Source: Macrocybe gigantea (lineage: Eukaryota; Basidiomycota; Agaricomycetes; Agaricales; Callistosporiaceae). Taken from it: DNA of 64,000 bases. This document shows positions 1 through 10,979 of the stretch, piece by piece. The stretch covers positions 62,001 through 126,000 of the forward strand of contig SJRY01000233.1 in the NCBI GenBank assembly GCA_011319805.1, given 5' to 3'. The position numbers were made by a program, and so were the translations under genes. The notes under the pieces were generated by a model, which was not told the DNA's origin, searched no databases, and saw nothing but the letters and a program-made list of their open reading frames with translations. Positions within the stretch are counted from its first letter, which is position 1, and the number at the start of each line of letters is the position of its first letter.

Positions 1-421
1 GAGAGGGCGCATCGGACAAGCGAAATGGGATTGGAATGGCGCGAAATGGGGACGGAGCATTGAGAAGCCTCGAAGCACGTCGGGAACGTCTGATGGTCGG
101 GGTGGAGGTCTGTTTGTTTGACGAGGAGGTTGTTCAACATGACAGGCCGAATGGAGTAGAGCGGGGTCGGATACGCACCTCATCGCGGTTTGAAGGTATG
201 TCGTCGTCGTCGAGAAGGTCGTAGCCGTTGGTCAGATCGTCATCGCGTGGAAGTACGTCGTGTTGAATGAGGGGGGCTGTTGTGGAAGTAGTAGCCTGGT
301 CGGTCTGCTGATCTTTTATCCACTTGTCGAGCAGGCTCGAGCGTCGTCGGCGAGGTTGCTGGGGGATTGAACGTGCGCTGAATGGGTCTTCGTCGGGTGT
401 CGTGTACGGGGTATCATCCAT
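1..421 (-). CDS. Unknown protein, N-terminal part (cut by window edge)
   Basis: The minus-strand ATG at 421 opens a hydrophilic reading frame beginning MDDTPYTTPDEDPFSARS, with an arginine/serine patch (PRRRRSSLLDKW) and an acidic stretch (YDLLDDDD). A good splice donor (GTGCGT) follows the RDE codons near 180, and a possible acceptor near 92 would let the frame run off the left edge. The start lies about 100 bp downstream of the CFD1 stop on the same strand. I do not recognise the family. The mostly acidic, low-complexity N-terminus suggests a cytosolic tail or disordered region, but that is inference. Confidence 0.45.
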
Positions 422-519
422 TGAGGGGGAAGGGGGTCGACAGGACTGGGACCTTTCTTTTTGAGGAGGAAGCGCGTTCGCGTTACTAGACCTGTTTTGG
501 ACAAAATCTGATTTATTTT

Positions 520-1393
520 TTATTTCATCTGGGCCAAAATCCGGGCTAAAATCTCGCCAAACAACTTGCACGATGCTGTCGATCCGTATCTTTCAACAAT
601 TCCTCCGTCCAACAGTTCGACAAGCTCCGTGTCCACCGGTAGCCGTCCCAGGAATGTTACATCCTCACGCCGTGCAAGCTCTTCACCACCGCCCTGCGAA
701 AAAATGTTGCTCACTTCCCCACAGCACGGACACGCATACCCGCTCATGTTCTCGATCAGACCCAGCACCGGCAAGTTTACAGCCGAGCAAACGACAGACA
801 CTTCATAACGTCCATCAGTGCCACCGCTTGAGGAGTCGTCACCACCACGCCGACAAACGAGAGTGGACGGGCGCCACATGCTCCAGCAGCGACAGATGCT
901 CATCCGATGTACCTATAGAGTTAATGACACCGTTCACTCTTCACGTCATGAATTCTCGCTGAATGAAAATGAGAACCTGGTGGAGTATCCACGACCAGAT
1001 AGTCCAGCTCTCCCCACCGCACATCGCTCAAAAACTGTCTGATCATCGCATTCTTCTTCGGACCGCGCCATACGACCGAGTCACCCTTGTTCTTGACAAG
1101 AAATCCGACACTCATGCATGCAAGCCTGCTTCGGCACCATCGGCATATACAGGGACCCAGCCATCGCTACTCTGGTGGACGCTCTGGTTGTCCACGCCGA
1201 GCATGCGTGGTATTGACGGGCCCGTCAGGTCAATATCTAGGATGCCGACCTTGGCAAGCGGAGACGATGCATGGAGATTAAGAGCGAGCTGCGCAGCGAC
1301 CGACGACTTGCCAACCCCGCCTTTTCCGGAGAGGACGATGATAATGTGTTTTATGGCTTCAAGCCGCCTTGAGACTGGAGTCGATGTCGCCAT
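520..1393 (-). CDS. CFD1: Cytosolic Fe-S cluster assembly P-loop ATPase CFD1/NUBP2 (frame-interrupted)
   Basis: This is the NUBP2/Cfd1 scaffold that, with Nbp35, assembles 4Fe-4S clusters in the cytosol. Visible are the Walker A motif [10 protein letters not shown] near residue 22, the [14 protein letters not shown] segment, the VDTPPG switch, and the C-terminal CPCCG cysteine pair of the bridging cluster ([15 protein letters not shown]). One intron lies inside the DTPPG-TSDEH region. Three single-base shifts break the frame: near 1127 (between YADGAEA and RLACMSVGF), near 848 (HSRLSA to VVVTTPQ) and near 783 (SFAR to AVNLPVLG). Adding one base at each restores the family sequence exactly. 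Because the gene is essential in yeast, missing bases in the assembly are likelier than a pseudogene. Confidence 0.85.
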
Positions 1394-1519
1394 GGCTCGA
1401 AAAACGTCGCGGTCTGAGGTTGGTCATCGTTCGAGATCACATGATGTCATATGATCCATTGTGACTAATCATACAATCTTATCTTATCACACCCTCTGCA
1501 GCTCTGGCTTCATGTTCTG

Positions 1520-2938
1520 TCAACTGTAAATCACTTGATGTTCCTGACCAACGGCAGCAGTCCAGCTCACCATTTTACATAGCCGTGCCACAAGCCCTGA
1601 AAGCTGTATAACCGTACCCACTCCTTCCAGTATTCGCATGTGCGTGAACCCAATTTCCTAAGCACCAAGTCAATGGACTAGTTTCGCGCTGAAGCGTTGC
1701 TGTCTCTGACCTTGATGTATTCCAATTTTGTATACTCGGGTATTCTTTCCAATGAGACGGTCTCAGCGCGTCATTGTGGGAAGCAACGCTGTTTATCACG
1801 TACTCGTCAAATGTCTTCACAACACGGAAGATTGTCACCACGATGTCGACCGCGCTGTACCCTTGATCCCACAGCTCTGTGATTTTTTCCATCGCCCCAT
1901 CCACGTCACCTTTAATGCATGACTTTATCATCGTCTGCACCACATAGGGTGTGGTTGGTCGCAGACTTTGAATACATTATCAGCGGAAATGAAACCAAAT
2001 CCCGAATATGTTGATTGCAGGTTATTGATCGCCTGTCTCATATCACCTTCGGACGTGAATATGAGCGCCGTCAGACCGTCATCGTTGTATTCAACCTTGA
2101 AGAAACCACGCTTTGGACGTGAGCAAAATACCAAAGGGAATGCACATTTACCTTCTCCATTTCGCATATCTCCAGCAGCCGCTTCAAGATCTCCTGGTCT
2201 TTTAGCTTCCCGTATCTCAAACTGGCACATCGACTTTGAATGGGCTCTATGATCTTGTTGCTCATGTTACATGCAAGGCAGAACCGCGTGGTGTTGGAGT
2301 AAATCTCCATTGTCGTCGCAGCGCCTGTTGTGCGCCCGCCGTCATGCTACAAGACCCATCATGCCGTGCATCTTCAAGGGCACCGTTATCCTTACCTGTC
2401 TGCTTCATCGAGGATAATGATTTTGTGCCGTCCTGGTGGTAACGTAACCTTTTTCTGGCAAAGGCTTTAATCTTGTTGCGAACCACGTCAATCCCTCTGT
2501 CTGACCGTTAGCACAGCGCATGAGTCCCTGGTAGAATGTTCCGACATACCGATCATCCGACGCGTTGAGCTCCAACACTCCTTCCTTGTAAGCGTCGCCA
2601 AGCAGTTGATGAGCAAGGCAATGAATGCTCGTCGTTTTGCCTATACCAGGCATCCCCTGTTATGGGACATTGCAATGAGCCAGAAGTCGCACGGATAATA
2701 AGCTCGCCTACGGAAAGGATGAGATGTGGGCAATTGCCGTCTTTGGCAATGACCTTTAGGCGTTCAATGGTGTCAGTGTTGCCCACAATGTCGTTCAGCA
2801 CCTTGGGCCGGTATTTCTCAACCCTACGAATTGCAAGAACTAAGAAATGTATCCCTTGAATCCTCGAACAGGAGCGCACCATGGCAGTTCGTAGGCCAAT
2901 TGAGCGTCACTTGTTGTGTTCTTTGAAGAGGAAGCCAT
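1520..2938 (-). CDS. RFC4: Replication factor C subunit 4 (clamp loader small subunit; frame-interrupted)
   Basis: This is an AAA+ subunit of the RFC complex that loads PCNA on DNA; it matches yeast Rfc4/human RFC2. The first exon encodes [20 protein letters not shown], and a short intron joins it to [15 protein letters not shown]. Landmarks are Walker [21 protein letters not shown], Walker [19 protein letters not shown] with the sensor region, IIEPIQSRC (arginine finger SRC), and the C-terminal collar ending [15 protein letters not shown]. There are about seven introns. Single-base shifts occur near 2457 (AFA to [10 protein letters not shown]), 2323 (ALRR to TMEIYS) and 1943 (QPHP to VVQTM). 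The gene is divergent from the seryl-tRNA synthetase gene, with only 100 bp between start codons. Confidence 0.88.
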
Positions 2939-2962
2939 GTGAGTTGGTTGGGCGACACACGT

Positions 2963-2972
2963 CGCGTCGCGT
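2963..2972. promoter_or_regulatory. Tandem CGCGT motif in the RFC4/SerRS promoter
   Basis: The sequence CGCGTCGCGT lies 25-34 bp upstream of the RFC4 start. CGCGT/ACGCG is the core bound by MBF (MluI cell-cycle box) factors that drive S-phase genes in fungi. Placement next to a replication gene fits this role, but binding is inferred from the motif alone. Confidence 0.35.
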
Positions 2973-3038
2973 CTGGCTCAATTTGTTTGGCAAAACCCCT
3001 CAAAACAAATCCACTCACTCACATTCCTTCAAAAGCTG

Positions 3039-4640
3039 ATGTCTTTGGCGGGTAGAAGTTTATCGCTTTTCGGTGAGCCCACGCCCTTCCTTTGCGAAAA
3101 TCACCTCAATAACAGGTGTATTCGAGCCCAAAGATACTGTGCGCGCAGTTATGCCTCAAGGGTGAGCCCCGTTGCCGCGCGTCCCAGCACGGTCTTGCCT
3201 ATGCCAAGACTGGACTACCGTTCTTTATGTGAAAATATCGAGGAGAAGACGCGAAACATTGTCAATCGCAAAGCAGTTGTTCATCCGGATGTAGTGGCCC
3301 AAGTCGCACAGGCATATGAAGATTTTAAGCGGATTTCAAACGATCTCAACGCGAAACGACATGCACGATCTGCAGTGGGCGATCGCATACGCCAAAGCGC
3401 CGCGGCCGGCGACATGGACACTAAGCGGCTCGCTACGGAAGAGGCAAGCAGCTTGAAGACTGAAATAACGCAGCTCGAGGTGCAATTGTCCGACGTAGAA
3501 AGCACATTGTTGTCGTTGGCTCTTCCCATTCCAAACGATACACATTCAACCACACCAATTGGACCCGAGTCGTCAGCTATGATATTAGGTACTCATGGAC
3601 CAGACCCAATTCTCGCAGATCCCAAGCGCGACCACGTCGACATCTGCCGAACATTTGGTCTCCTCGACCTGGAAAGCGCTGCTACTGTCACGGGATCGTC
3701 CTGGTATTATCTTCTCAACGAAGCCGCTTCGTTGGAAATTGCCCTCGCGAACTACGCCATATCGGTGGCCGTACAGAACGGTTTTACTCCTGTGGTAACT
3801 CCCGACGTCGTCCGTTCCGACATTGCCAGCCGGTGCGGTTTCCAACCTCGAGACTTTTCAGACCCTCCCATAGCTCAAATGTACCATATCAAGCCGATGA
3901 GCTCTGGGCATTCGCACTCGCCTGAACTGGTCCTTTCTGGCACGGCCGAGATTCCTCTAGCAGGCATGTTCGCTAATAAAGTGTTTCCCGAGGCGACGCT
4001 GCCCATGAAGGTGGTCGGTATCGGGCATGCCTTCCGCGCCGAATCAGGAGCAAGGGGCGCAGACACGAGAGGCCTGTATCGCGTACATCAATTTACCAAA
4101 GTTGAGCTATTTTCTGTAACAACCAAGGAGGCGAGCGAACACATGATGGACGAAATGGCACGCGTACAAAAAGCCATCCTTGAAGGCCTCGGCTTGCCCT
4201 TCAGGTATCATGCCATTTGCTATCTCGCAGGAAAGATTCTTTGACTAGACATCTCTAGAATTTTGGACATGCCAACAGAGGAGCTAGGCGCGAGTGCCTA
4301 TAGAAAGTTCGATATGGAGGCCTGGATGCCTGGCCGAGGCGGCTGGGGCGAGGTGACGTCCCTTTCGAACTGCACAGACTATCAGGCACGACGGCTGCAC
4401 ATACGATATCGCCCCGCTGAGACCCGAATCGGGACTTCTGAAGCTCCGACCGGACTTCCCTTCGCTCACACGCTGAACGGAACTGCGGCCGCTATTCCAC
4501 GATTGATTGTCGCTCTGTTAGAGAACGGGGCCTTCTTTGACGAAAAGAATACGCTCGCAGGCATACATCTACCTCGGACATTGAAACCTTATTGGATCGC
4601 TGCACCAGACCAGAACCTGATTAAGTGGATAGATCCGTAA
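3039..4640 (+). CDS. Seryl-tRNA synthetase, mitochondrial type
   Basis: This is a class II synthetase charging tRNA-Ser. A 50-60 residue N-terminal extension rich in R, S and A (CIRAQRYCARSYASRVSP) looks like a mitochondrial targeting sequence. It is followed by the coiled-coil tRNA-binding arm (KRHARSAVGDRIRQ). Motif 2 (FRAESGARGADTRGLYRVHQF) and motif 3 (LNGTAAAIPRLIVALLE) are intact. One intron (4205-4258) splits LPFR-ILDMPTEELGASAYRK. The frame is open throughout, unlike neighbouring RFC4. An internal ATG at residue 55 (MPRLDYRSL) could give a form without the presequence. The match to bacterial-type/mitochondrial SerRS is clear. Confidence 0.93.
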
Positions 4641-4719
4641 AATAAATTGGCTACACCTCCTAGGACAAGGACATTAGATATATGTGTTGATACAAATTCC
4701 GCACCCCTGATATATATCC

Positions 4720-6450
4720 TCAATGAACATGGACTGCTGCCTCATCAGCGAAAGGGTCAGCAAAGGGATCCTCCGATGGGGCAACTCCCTCGTCGCTTGA
4801 ATTGTCCGAGACTTGAACAAAATTCCTTCGGGTTGCCTGCCCCGAAGATGCATCATCTGATTCATAGTCACTGAAATCGGACAACGATCCTCTAGTATCA
4901 TTAATGTTCCCGTTCCCATTGCCCGCTTTGGATGGCTGAAGTGGTGGAGGAAGTCTGCTAGAAGAGGCGCCCAGCGGTCCAAAGTTGAGATCCTGGAGAT
5001 CCGGATGTATGTGCAAGTCTGCATCCGAAGTCTCCTGGTCCTTTTGTCGCGTATCTGTTTTGTCCTCGTGGTAGATGCTTGTCGCGGCCAAGCTCTTCGT
5101 TATCGCGGATTCAGAATCAGAATGATGGTCGGCATTCTGTGCTACGGCTTGCTCGTAAACATTTAGTGCAGCGATGATGCGTTCATTCGCTTCAATCAGG
5201 GTCCCAATAATCTCCTCGTTTTCGACCAGCTGTATTTGGGATGGTCATTTCACGACGGTCAGGGAAATAACATGAGGTGGCGTACCTGAATGTATCGAAC
5301 AAGGAGCTTTTTCGCTTCCTTGGCCTTGGATAGACAGTCCTGAACTCGTTCATTCGTTTCAACGTCGTCGGTCCGAGGATTGACGAGCTAAGGTGAACGT
5401 TGGATGACACGACGACTACAATCTAAGGGGAAGAAACTGACAGTAATGGCATTGACGAGATTGCTGGATGCTTGTGAGGCGTCTACAATGCTCGCTAATA
5501 CCTTGGGCTTATCCTACTGCCGACCATCAAGATCGCTTCTCCACCTTGCGGAAAAACGCGTATACCTTCTCAAAATTAAACGTGTGGCGGTTGGACTTGT
5601 ATTGCCGGCGTTCTTCTTTCTGTCTTTCCATTTTCACTTTCGTCTTCGGGTCATTGTGGCTCGCGTCTGGCTTGGCATCGCCATGCAGTCCAACGAGGTG
5701 GGACAACTCTGACTGACTGAGAGGCCGGCCATCGCCTCTACATTGTTTGTAGAGGTTGGCAAACGTCACCATCGACGAATCGGATTTGTACTGGTCGCGC
5801 CACGAAGCCAAAATATATAGCAGTTTCTTCCTGACCCGCTTATTAGCATTGGTGTCATTGGCGAGTTGCTTCAAGGCATCTGTAAGTTGACCATCCGCGA
5901 ACGTTGCTAAAGGAAATGATAAGCGCGGAGGGTTAGAGACGAGATGAAAATGCGCCACACAATGAAATTTTGGCCCGCAGTTTTCGACGAGCGCCTTCAG
6001 CAACTGACGATCGGTTAGATTGCTGAAATCGGGCGATGCGAAGCATGCTACGAACCACTAGAGCTCGGTATTGTTGATGCGGTGTTCCATGCTTGAGCTT
6101 CTTGCGCAGTGCTCGAGACGCCTCTGTCGGTCTGCGGCGAAAGCACGTTGGTGGTGCTCATTGACACGTATCACTACGGACATACCCTGCGCTTTGCAAG
6201 TTGATCGAGTCGACCAGTTCTGGAATTCTGCTGAATGTATGAGTATTTCAGGGTGTTCATCACGATATGACACTTGCCCGTCATACGCCTCTTCTTCGAT
6301 GTTTGGTGATGTGAGAATGTCGACCCAAGCCGTGATAGATGACTAGATCGCAAGTGAGCACGACGAAGGCTGATGTTAACGAAAAACGGGTGATCATACA
6401 TGGGGCTTTTCCTTTCCAAAAGCCTGTCTTGCAAAAGTGAAGGCGGACAT
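4720..6450 (-). CDS. LSB5: LSB5-like VHS-GAT domain protein
   Basis: This is a trafficking/actin adaptor of the Lsb5 family. The N-terminus MSAFTFARQAFGKEKPHSS leads into a VHS domain (ITAWVDILTSP, TEASRALRKKLKHG, LLKALVENCGPKF), then a charged linker (KVKMERQKEERRQ) and a GAT domain (DKPKVLASIVDASQ, LVNPRTDD, NERVQDCLSKAKEAKKLLVRYIQ, ENEEIIGTLIEANERIIAAL). The acidic C-terminus ends with a duplicated DPFADPFAD, which resembles clathrin/adaptor-binding DPF motifs. There are eight introns; one (6228-6277) is GC-AG and one uses a GTTCGT donor. The frame is clean once the introns are placed. It likely acts at endosomes or the cell cortex, by homology. Confidence 0.88.
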
Positions 6451-6599
6451 GCCTGGGCGCAGTTGAGGTTGTAGGGGCCAAGTGATGTTGCCGAACTAAG
6501 ATCACCGCAATTTGGAAGGCGTCATGTCACGTGTTGCAAGGTTTATTCGTACAGAATTGTATCAAGTATTATGGTGGTACACAAGGTAGAAAAGGCCGT

Positions 6600-7945
6600 T
6601 TACGAGTTGCTTGCCTCATTTTGTGCCTCATCCGAAGTCGAAGTCGCGATGGGGCTTTGCGAAGTGTGCGACTGTATCATGGACGTCGTTTGCGTCGGTG
6701 GGGCAGAGGGTCCGGAGCGCGTTGCTCCTAATCCATTCTGCATGATGGGACCGATGCCTGTCTGCGGACTGACAGCCATAGGACTTTCCAGATACAGCCG
6801 AATCAAGACCGATTCCAGCGCTGCAACACTCGGAGTCGGGTATTCAAATGTGCGAGCGTGCTCCCGGATCGATTGAAATAGGGTCGACATATTTTCCCAC
6901 CGATCGTGGGCCAATCCGGGGTGATGGGTCATACTTGGAGCGTAGGCTTGAGCTTGGTAGATGAATGACGGCGAGGTAGGCTGGTGAAAGGAAGGTTGCG
7001 CGGACATCGTAGCAGTAGGCAATGGGGCAATCAGGGACACAGCTGATGCGAAAGGGTTCTGTGGGGGTGGAGCATGTGGAGGAGGCATCGCAGTTGCTTG
7101 AGTGCTAGTACTGGCGGAGGGGGGGACTTGAGCTGTAGACGCTCCAGCGGGGCTTGAGGCGGCAGCAGTCGCTGATCCTGACGGATGGGGAATAGCCTCC
7201 GTGGAGACTGAAGCAGAATTTCGGTTCTCTCTCTCTCGCTGAAGGGCCAATTTTCGCCCGCGCCGTGTGAAGGGAAGGTTGGCCAAACCGATCTCATGTG
7301 AGTGTTGTGAATTGTCTGACAAAAGATGAAACAGGATCAATAAGAGGATCAAAGCTTGAGCTGCCATCTAGAACTAACAGCATGCGCGGACTTCCTCCGT
7401 ATCATGATACGTCTTGTAGCTGATCGAGGCGAGGCACCCTACACCCTCGAGCTGATTCACAAAGTTCGTTGGCGACGAGAACAAAGACATCAGGATAAAT
7501 GAACTTACCTTCCGACTTGGAACCTTCCTGATGCGTTCTGGGTGCTTTTTTACGTATTTCTTTCTACCGCTTCTGGTATGCCTGGCGCAGACGAGCTTTG
7601 TATGATCTTTGAAACGCGGAGGGACAGCCTTGCTGCCATGAGTATCGCCCTGCGTGAACGGGATAAGGAAGGCTGAAGAGTGTATTGGAAAAGTTCGCTT
7701 ACCTTGACAAACTCGACCATCTGGCGTTCCTCTTCGGCGAGGCGCCATTGGTTAAAGGCAGCGAGATTAGGAAAGACTAGAGTGTAGCCATCATCGGAGT
7801 CACCCGAGCCATAGGGCTGCTTGGCTTGTTTCTGGGGTGCTGGAGGCTGCGGAGCTGCAGGGAAGGAGGAGGTGGATGGCTGCTGGAGGGCTGATGGAGG
7901 TTGTTGGAGAGAAATGTCGCCCAGTCGAAAATGCTGAAAGCTCAT
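6600..7945 (-). CDS. Zinc-binding protein, WRKY-GCM1/FAR1-like domain
   Basis: Four exons encode about 420 residues. A Gln/Pro-rich N-terminus precedes a compact basic domain: LVFPNLAAFNQWRLAEEE, then LVCARH, RSGRKKYVKKHPERIRKVPSRK, GVGCLASISYKTYHDTEEVRACY, and a closing HSHEIGLANLPFTRRGRK. The C...C...HxH spacing after a basic stretch is like the WRKY-GCM1 zinc fold found in FAR1 and MULE-transposase-derived regulators. The rest is Ala/Ser/Pro-rich and disordered, ending DEAQNEASNS. It is probably a DNA-binding regulator; the target is unknown. It is divergent from UTP11, with 112 bp between starts. Confidence 0.65.
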
Positions 7946-8057
7946 GCTCGGGATGGCTATTGGCAGAGAGTTACAGGCGCAAAATTATGATGACTAAGCA
8001 ATATTATTCACAAATCTGTACCGTTTTGGCCACGATCTCTTCATTTCGTCCTCATCC

Positions 8058-9119
8058 ATGCCGCTCAGAAACTCTGTACACCGGCGGAATCACAAAGAGC
8101 GCTCTCAGCTCGCGCATCGCGCAAAGCTAGGCATCCTTGAGAAGCATTCCGACTATGTCAAGCGCGCAAGGGACTACCATTCCAAGCAAGACAAGCTCAA
8201 CCGTCTCAGACAGAAGGCGGCAGAGCGCAACAAGGATGAGTTTTACTTTTCGATGATCAGAGAAAAGACGCAGGCACGTTGCATATTTCCGAGCGAAAGA
8301 GGACGCTCATTTTAATGCCGATAGCGGCGTAGGGTGGTGTTCATGTAAAAGACAGAGGCAACGCCGCTCTCCCCGTAGATTTCGCGAAAATTCTCAAAAC
8401 CCAGGATGAAAATTACGTGCGCACCATGCGTGCCGCGAATTTGAAGGTGTGTGACTTCACTGTATACAGGTCGACAGCCGGTGCTGAACCGCCAAACCAG
8501 AAAATCGACAAGCTGAAAGCGAGGCTTACCGCTTTGGCCAATCTCTTGAGCCCCGGAAACTCCCCAGATGGTCTTACAGAAAGCGAGATCGAGACGTTGA
8601 CGGAAAGTGGCATCATACCTCAAACTTTGCGAGAACACAAGCGGGCACCACGGCATATTGTTTTTGCACAGGACAATGAGGAAGGTTCGACGATTGTTCC
8701 TTGTGCGAGTGTCTCGGAACGCTTAGAGCACTGTCACAGCCCTGAACCTAAAATTTCGGTCAAACGAACAAGAAAAGCGTGGTGCCGAAATGCAAGAAGA
8801 TGACTTGGACGACCTGGATGAAGATGTTGGCGATGCAGGAAAATCTCAATCCGACCGGCGTCGCCTCCTAAAAGAGCTTTCCGCTCGGTTAGTGCGCGAC
8901 AGACAGCTAAGATATGCGGAACGAGAGTTTGAAATGCAGAGGCTGTTGATGGGCAAAGGCGCACGTCAAAAGCTGCGCGGTCCAGAAGACGCGAATGCAG
9001 ACGAAGAAGACGAAGACGAACTTGACGCTCGTAAAGGCCGATCGCGGAGACGGACAAAGTACGCCGATGAGAAGACATATAAACCTAGAGTGTACAAGTG
9101 GAAATTGGAAAGAAAATGA
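8058..9119 (+). CDS. UTP11: U3 snoRNP-associated protein UTP11
   Basis: This is an SSU processome component needed for 18S rRNA maturation in the nucleolus. The start MPLRNSVHRRNHKERSQ and KLGILEKHSDYVKRARDYH are family hallmarks. They are followed by LRQKAAERNKDEFYFSMI, then GGVHVKDRGNAALP and KTQDENYVRTMRAANLKKIDKLKA. The C-terminus is basic (GRSRRRTKYADEKTYKPRVYK). Intron 8274-8332 is GC-AG (CAG|gcacgt ... gtag|GGT) and restores the frame precisely. Two more introns follow KTQDENY...LK and DNEE. Length is about 250 residues, as expected. Confidence 0.92.
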
Positions 9120-9218
9120 TGATGCTGCAGCGGAGGAATATCCAGATTGTCATTATGGGACTAATAAGTACTGAACGAGCGATAAGTGTCCATGTGGGAG
9201 AGTGACAGATGCAATTCG

Positions 9219-10678
9219 TTAGATAGCGGTGCAAATTCCGAAAACAATTCCTGCAAGCACAATCAGAGCCTCTTTGCTGATGAAAATCGGTGACACGCCG
9301 TTTGATTTGGTCGAAGTGCTGGTCGAGGCTGTTGAACCAGATGTTGAAGAAGGGGTCGCGATGGGCGTGGTGGGGCTGTATGTGACACCGTTGATGGATG
9401 CGGCGACCTCGAACACTGATCCACCGCCGTATTCGTAAAACTGGGAAGCTATCATACACATGATCGCGAATGATTCGGATCCACTCACATCGACCAACAA
9501 AAAGTTGGGTGGTCTGGTGTTCACAGCCACGCAAGTTCAACATGAACACCCAACGAACCGGTACCAGTGGCAGCATTCGTGACATTGGCCTTTGCGATGT
9601 CTGGCACGGGCTGATTGAAGACCAGTTTGTCTAGGAAATGGTTGATGAGGTACATTTGGGTCGCGGTGACACCCTTTGTCCTGTTCACGCCGCAGTCGAA
9701 CGCTGCCGGATCAACGACGTTGAATGCAGTTTCCCATATATTTGTGAACTCTACTCCGATTTTTCAGCCGACCGAATCAGAAAAGAAAGGAGTTTCAAGG
9801 CCCCACCATCGATTAGATATGGGACAGCAGTTGGATTGGCCCCGTTGTCCAAAAACGTGACTAAACGTTTCCCAGAGTCGATCATCGAGCCTATGGCGGG
9901 CCATTCTGACGCCCCAGGGGTGTCTTGTCAGGCGCAAAGGATAGGGTGTCCAAAGCGGCAGCTTTGAATACAGTGTCGTACTGTGTCGCGGGAAGATTGT
10001 CGATGTTCACAATGAGAAGTGAAACAACTGAAGAGCGTGATTTGTCGGGCAGAAGCATGGGAAGGGCGTGTGAAGGCTCACCTTCGTTCGGGTTCTTGTC
10101 CAGCCAGGATTTAACTGATCGGCAAGGATAATAAGCCGATTGGTTCGAGTTCAGTATCTGGCTGACCTGTTTTGAGGTAATCCTCTAGACTGCCGCCGTC
10201 AAAGATGGACTGAAAGCCATAGCGATTCAGGAGGTATAAAGTAACATGTCGAGAGCCTGCAACGCACGCAGCTTGTGTGACAAAGCTCTATCACGCCGTT
10301 CTTGTTGTGCGCCTGCATCTGAAGCATGCGAATGCCATCGTTCAGTTGCTGCGTGACTGGGATACAGAATAAACGTTCAAGAATTATTCTGTAGCGACAG
10401 AGGGACGCACTGCTCTGATCCTGGTTGATGGCCACTGCGGAAAAAGCGCGTCACGATAAGCGGGATGCACCCGGAAGCAATGACGACGACTTGCAGTTGT
10501 TCACTCCGATTGCGTAAGAATCGTGAGCGCCGACAAACGACACGTTCCCATAACTTCGGTCGCAGAGCTCAGCATGACCATTACAAACGGTTGCACGGCG
10601 AGCGGGTGCGAGGCATTGAACGGCGGCGGCGGACAGGAGGAGGGTTACGGCCTGCGTAAGACGGCTTCGGAACAGCAT
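9219..10678 (-). CDS. Secreted PLC-like phosphodiesterase (frame-interrupted)
   Basis: A signal peptide (MLFRSRLTQAVTLLLSAAA) precedes a PI-PLC-like TIM-barrel: GNVSFVGAHDSYAIGVNN holds the first catalytic-type histidine and DGIRMLQMQAHNKNG the substrate loop, with VVSLLIVNIDNLP and DSGKRLVTFLDNGA after. The C-terminus has a Ser/Thr-rich stretch and a hydrophobic tail (ALIVLAGIVFGICTAI), which suggests a GPI anchor. The first intron (10435-10494) is GC-AG. Single-base shifts are needed in the C-run at 9912-9915 (DKTPLGAS) and near 9536 (HVE to TCVAVNTRPP). The family is common in agaricomycetes; the substrate is unknown. Confidence 0.8.
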
Positions 10679-10979
10679 GTCGTATGAGAAGGAGAGAATG
10701 GAGAGTAAGGAATAGAAGAAAAAAAAGACTTGGGAACAAAAGAAATGATCGAAGCGTCAATTCAGCGGCAATCTGTCCGCAGCCCATCATAGCTGAAGTT
10801 TTTTTTTTCCTCCTCATTCCACGCAATTGGATCCGATCCTGCGAAATGATATTACAGCTTGCAAGGCAATCCGACGTTCGAGTGTCATTCATGGCTATCA
10901 GCGGACTCACTCGGCGCCGCCGCTCAAAACGGGTTCCGCTTCAGCGTTTCAAATAGGTCCGAACTCAACTCGAGCGGTG
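10679..10979. other. Divergent promoter between the PLC-like and reductase genes
   Basis: These 301 bp separate two outward-facing start codons. They hold a 10-nt T run at 10800-10809 and purine-rich stretches. I see no gene or clear TATA box. Confidence 0.4.

Noticed and set aside
963..1454. 163-codon plus-strand ORF opposite CFD1
   Set aside because: Antisense shadow of a conserved gene; composition shows no protein family and the minus strand carries a clear NUBP2 sequence.
783..2457. Programmed ribosomal frameshifting in CFD1 and RFC4
   Set aside because: No shared slippery heptamer or stem-loop at the six sites, and homologs are not frameshifted; missing bases explain all of them.
8274..8332. 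Apparent frameshift in UTP11
   Set aside because: Explained exactly by a GC-AG intron that restores GGVHVKDRG.
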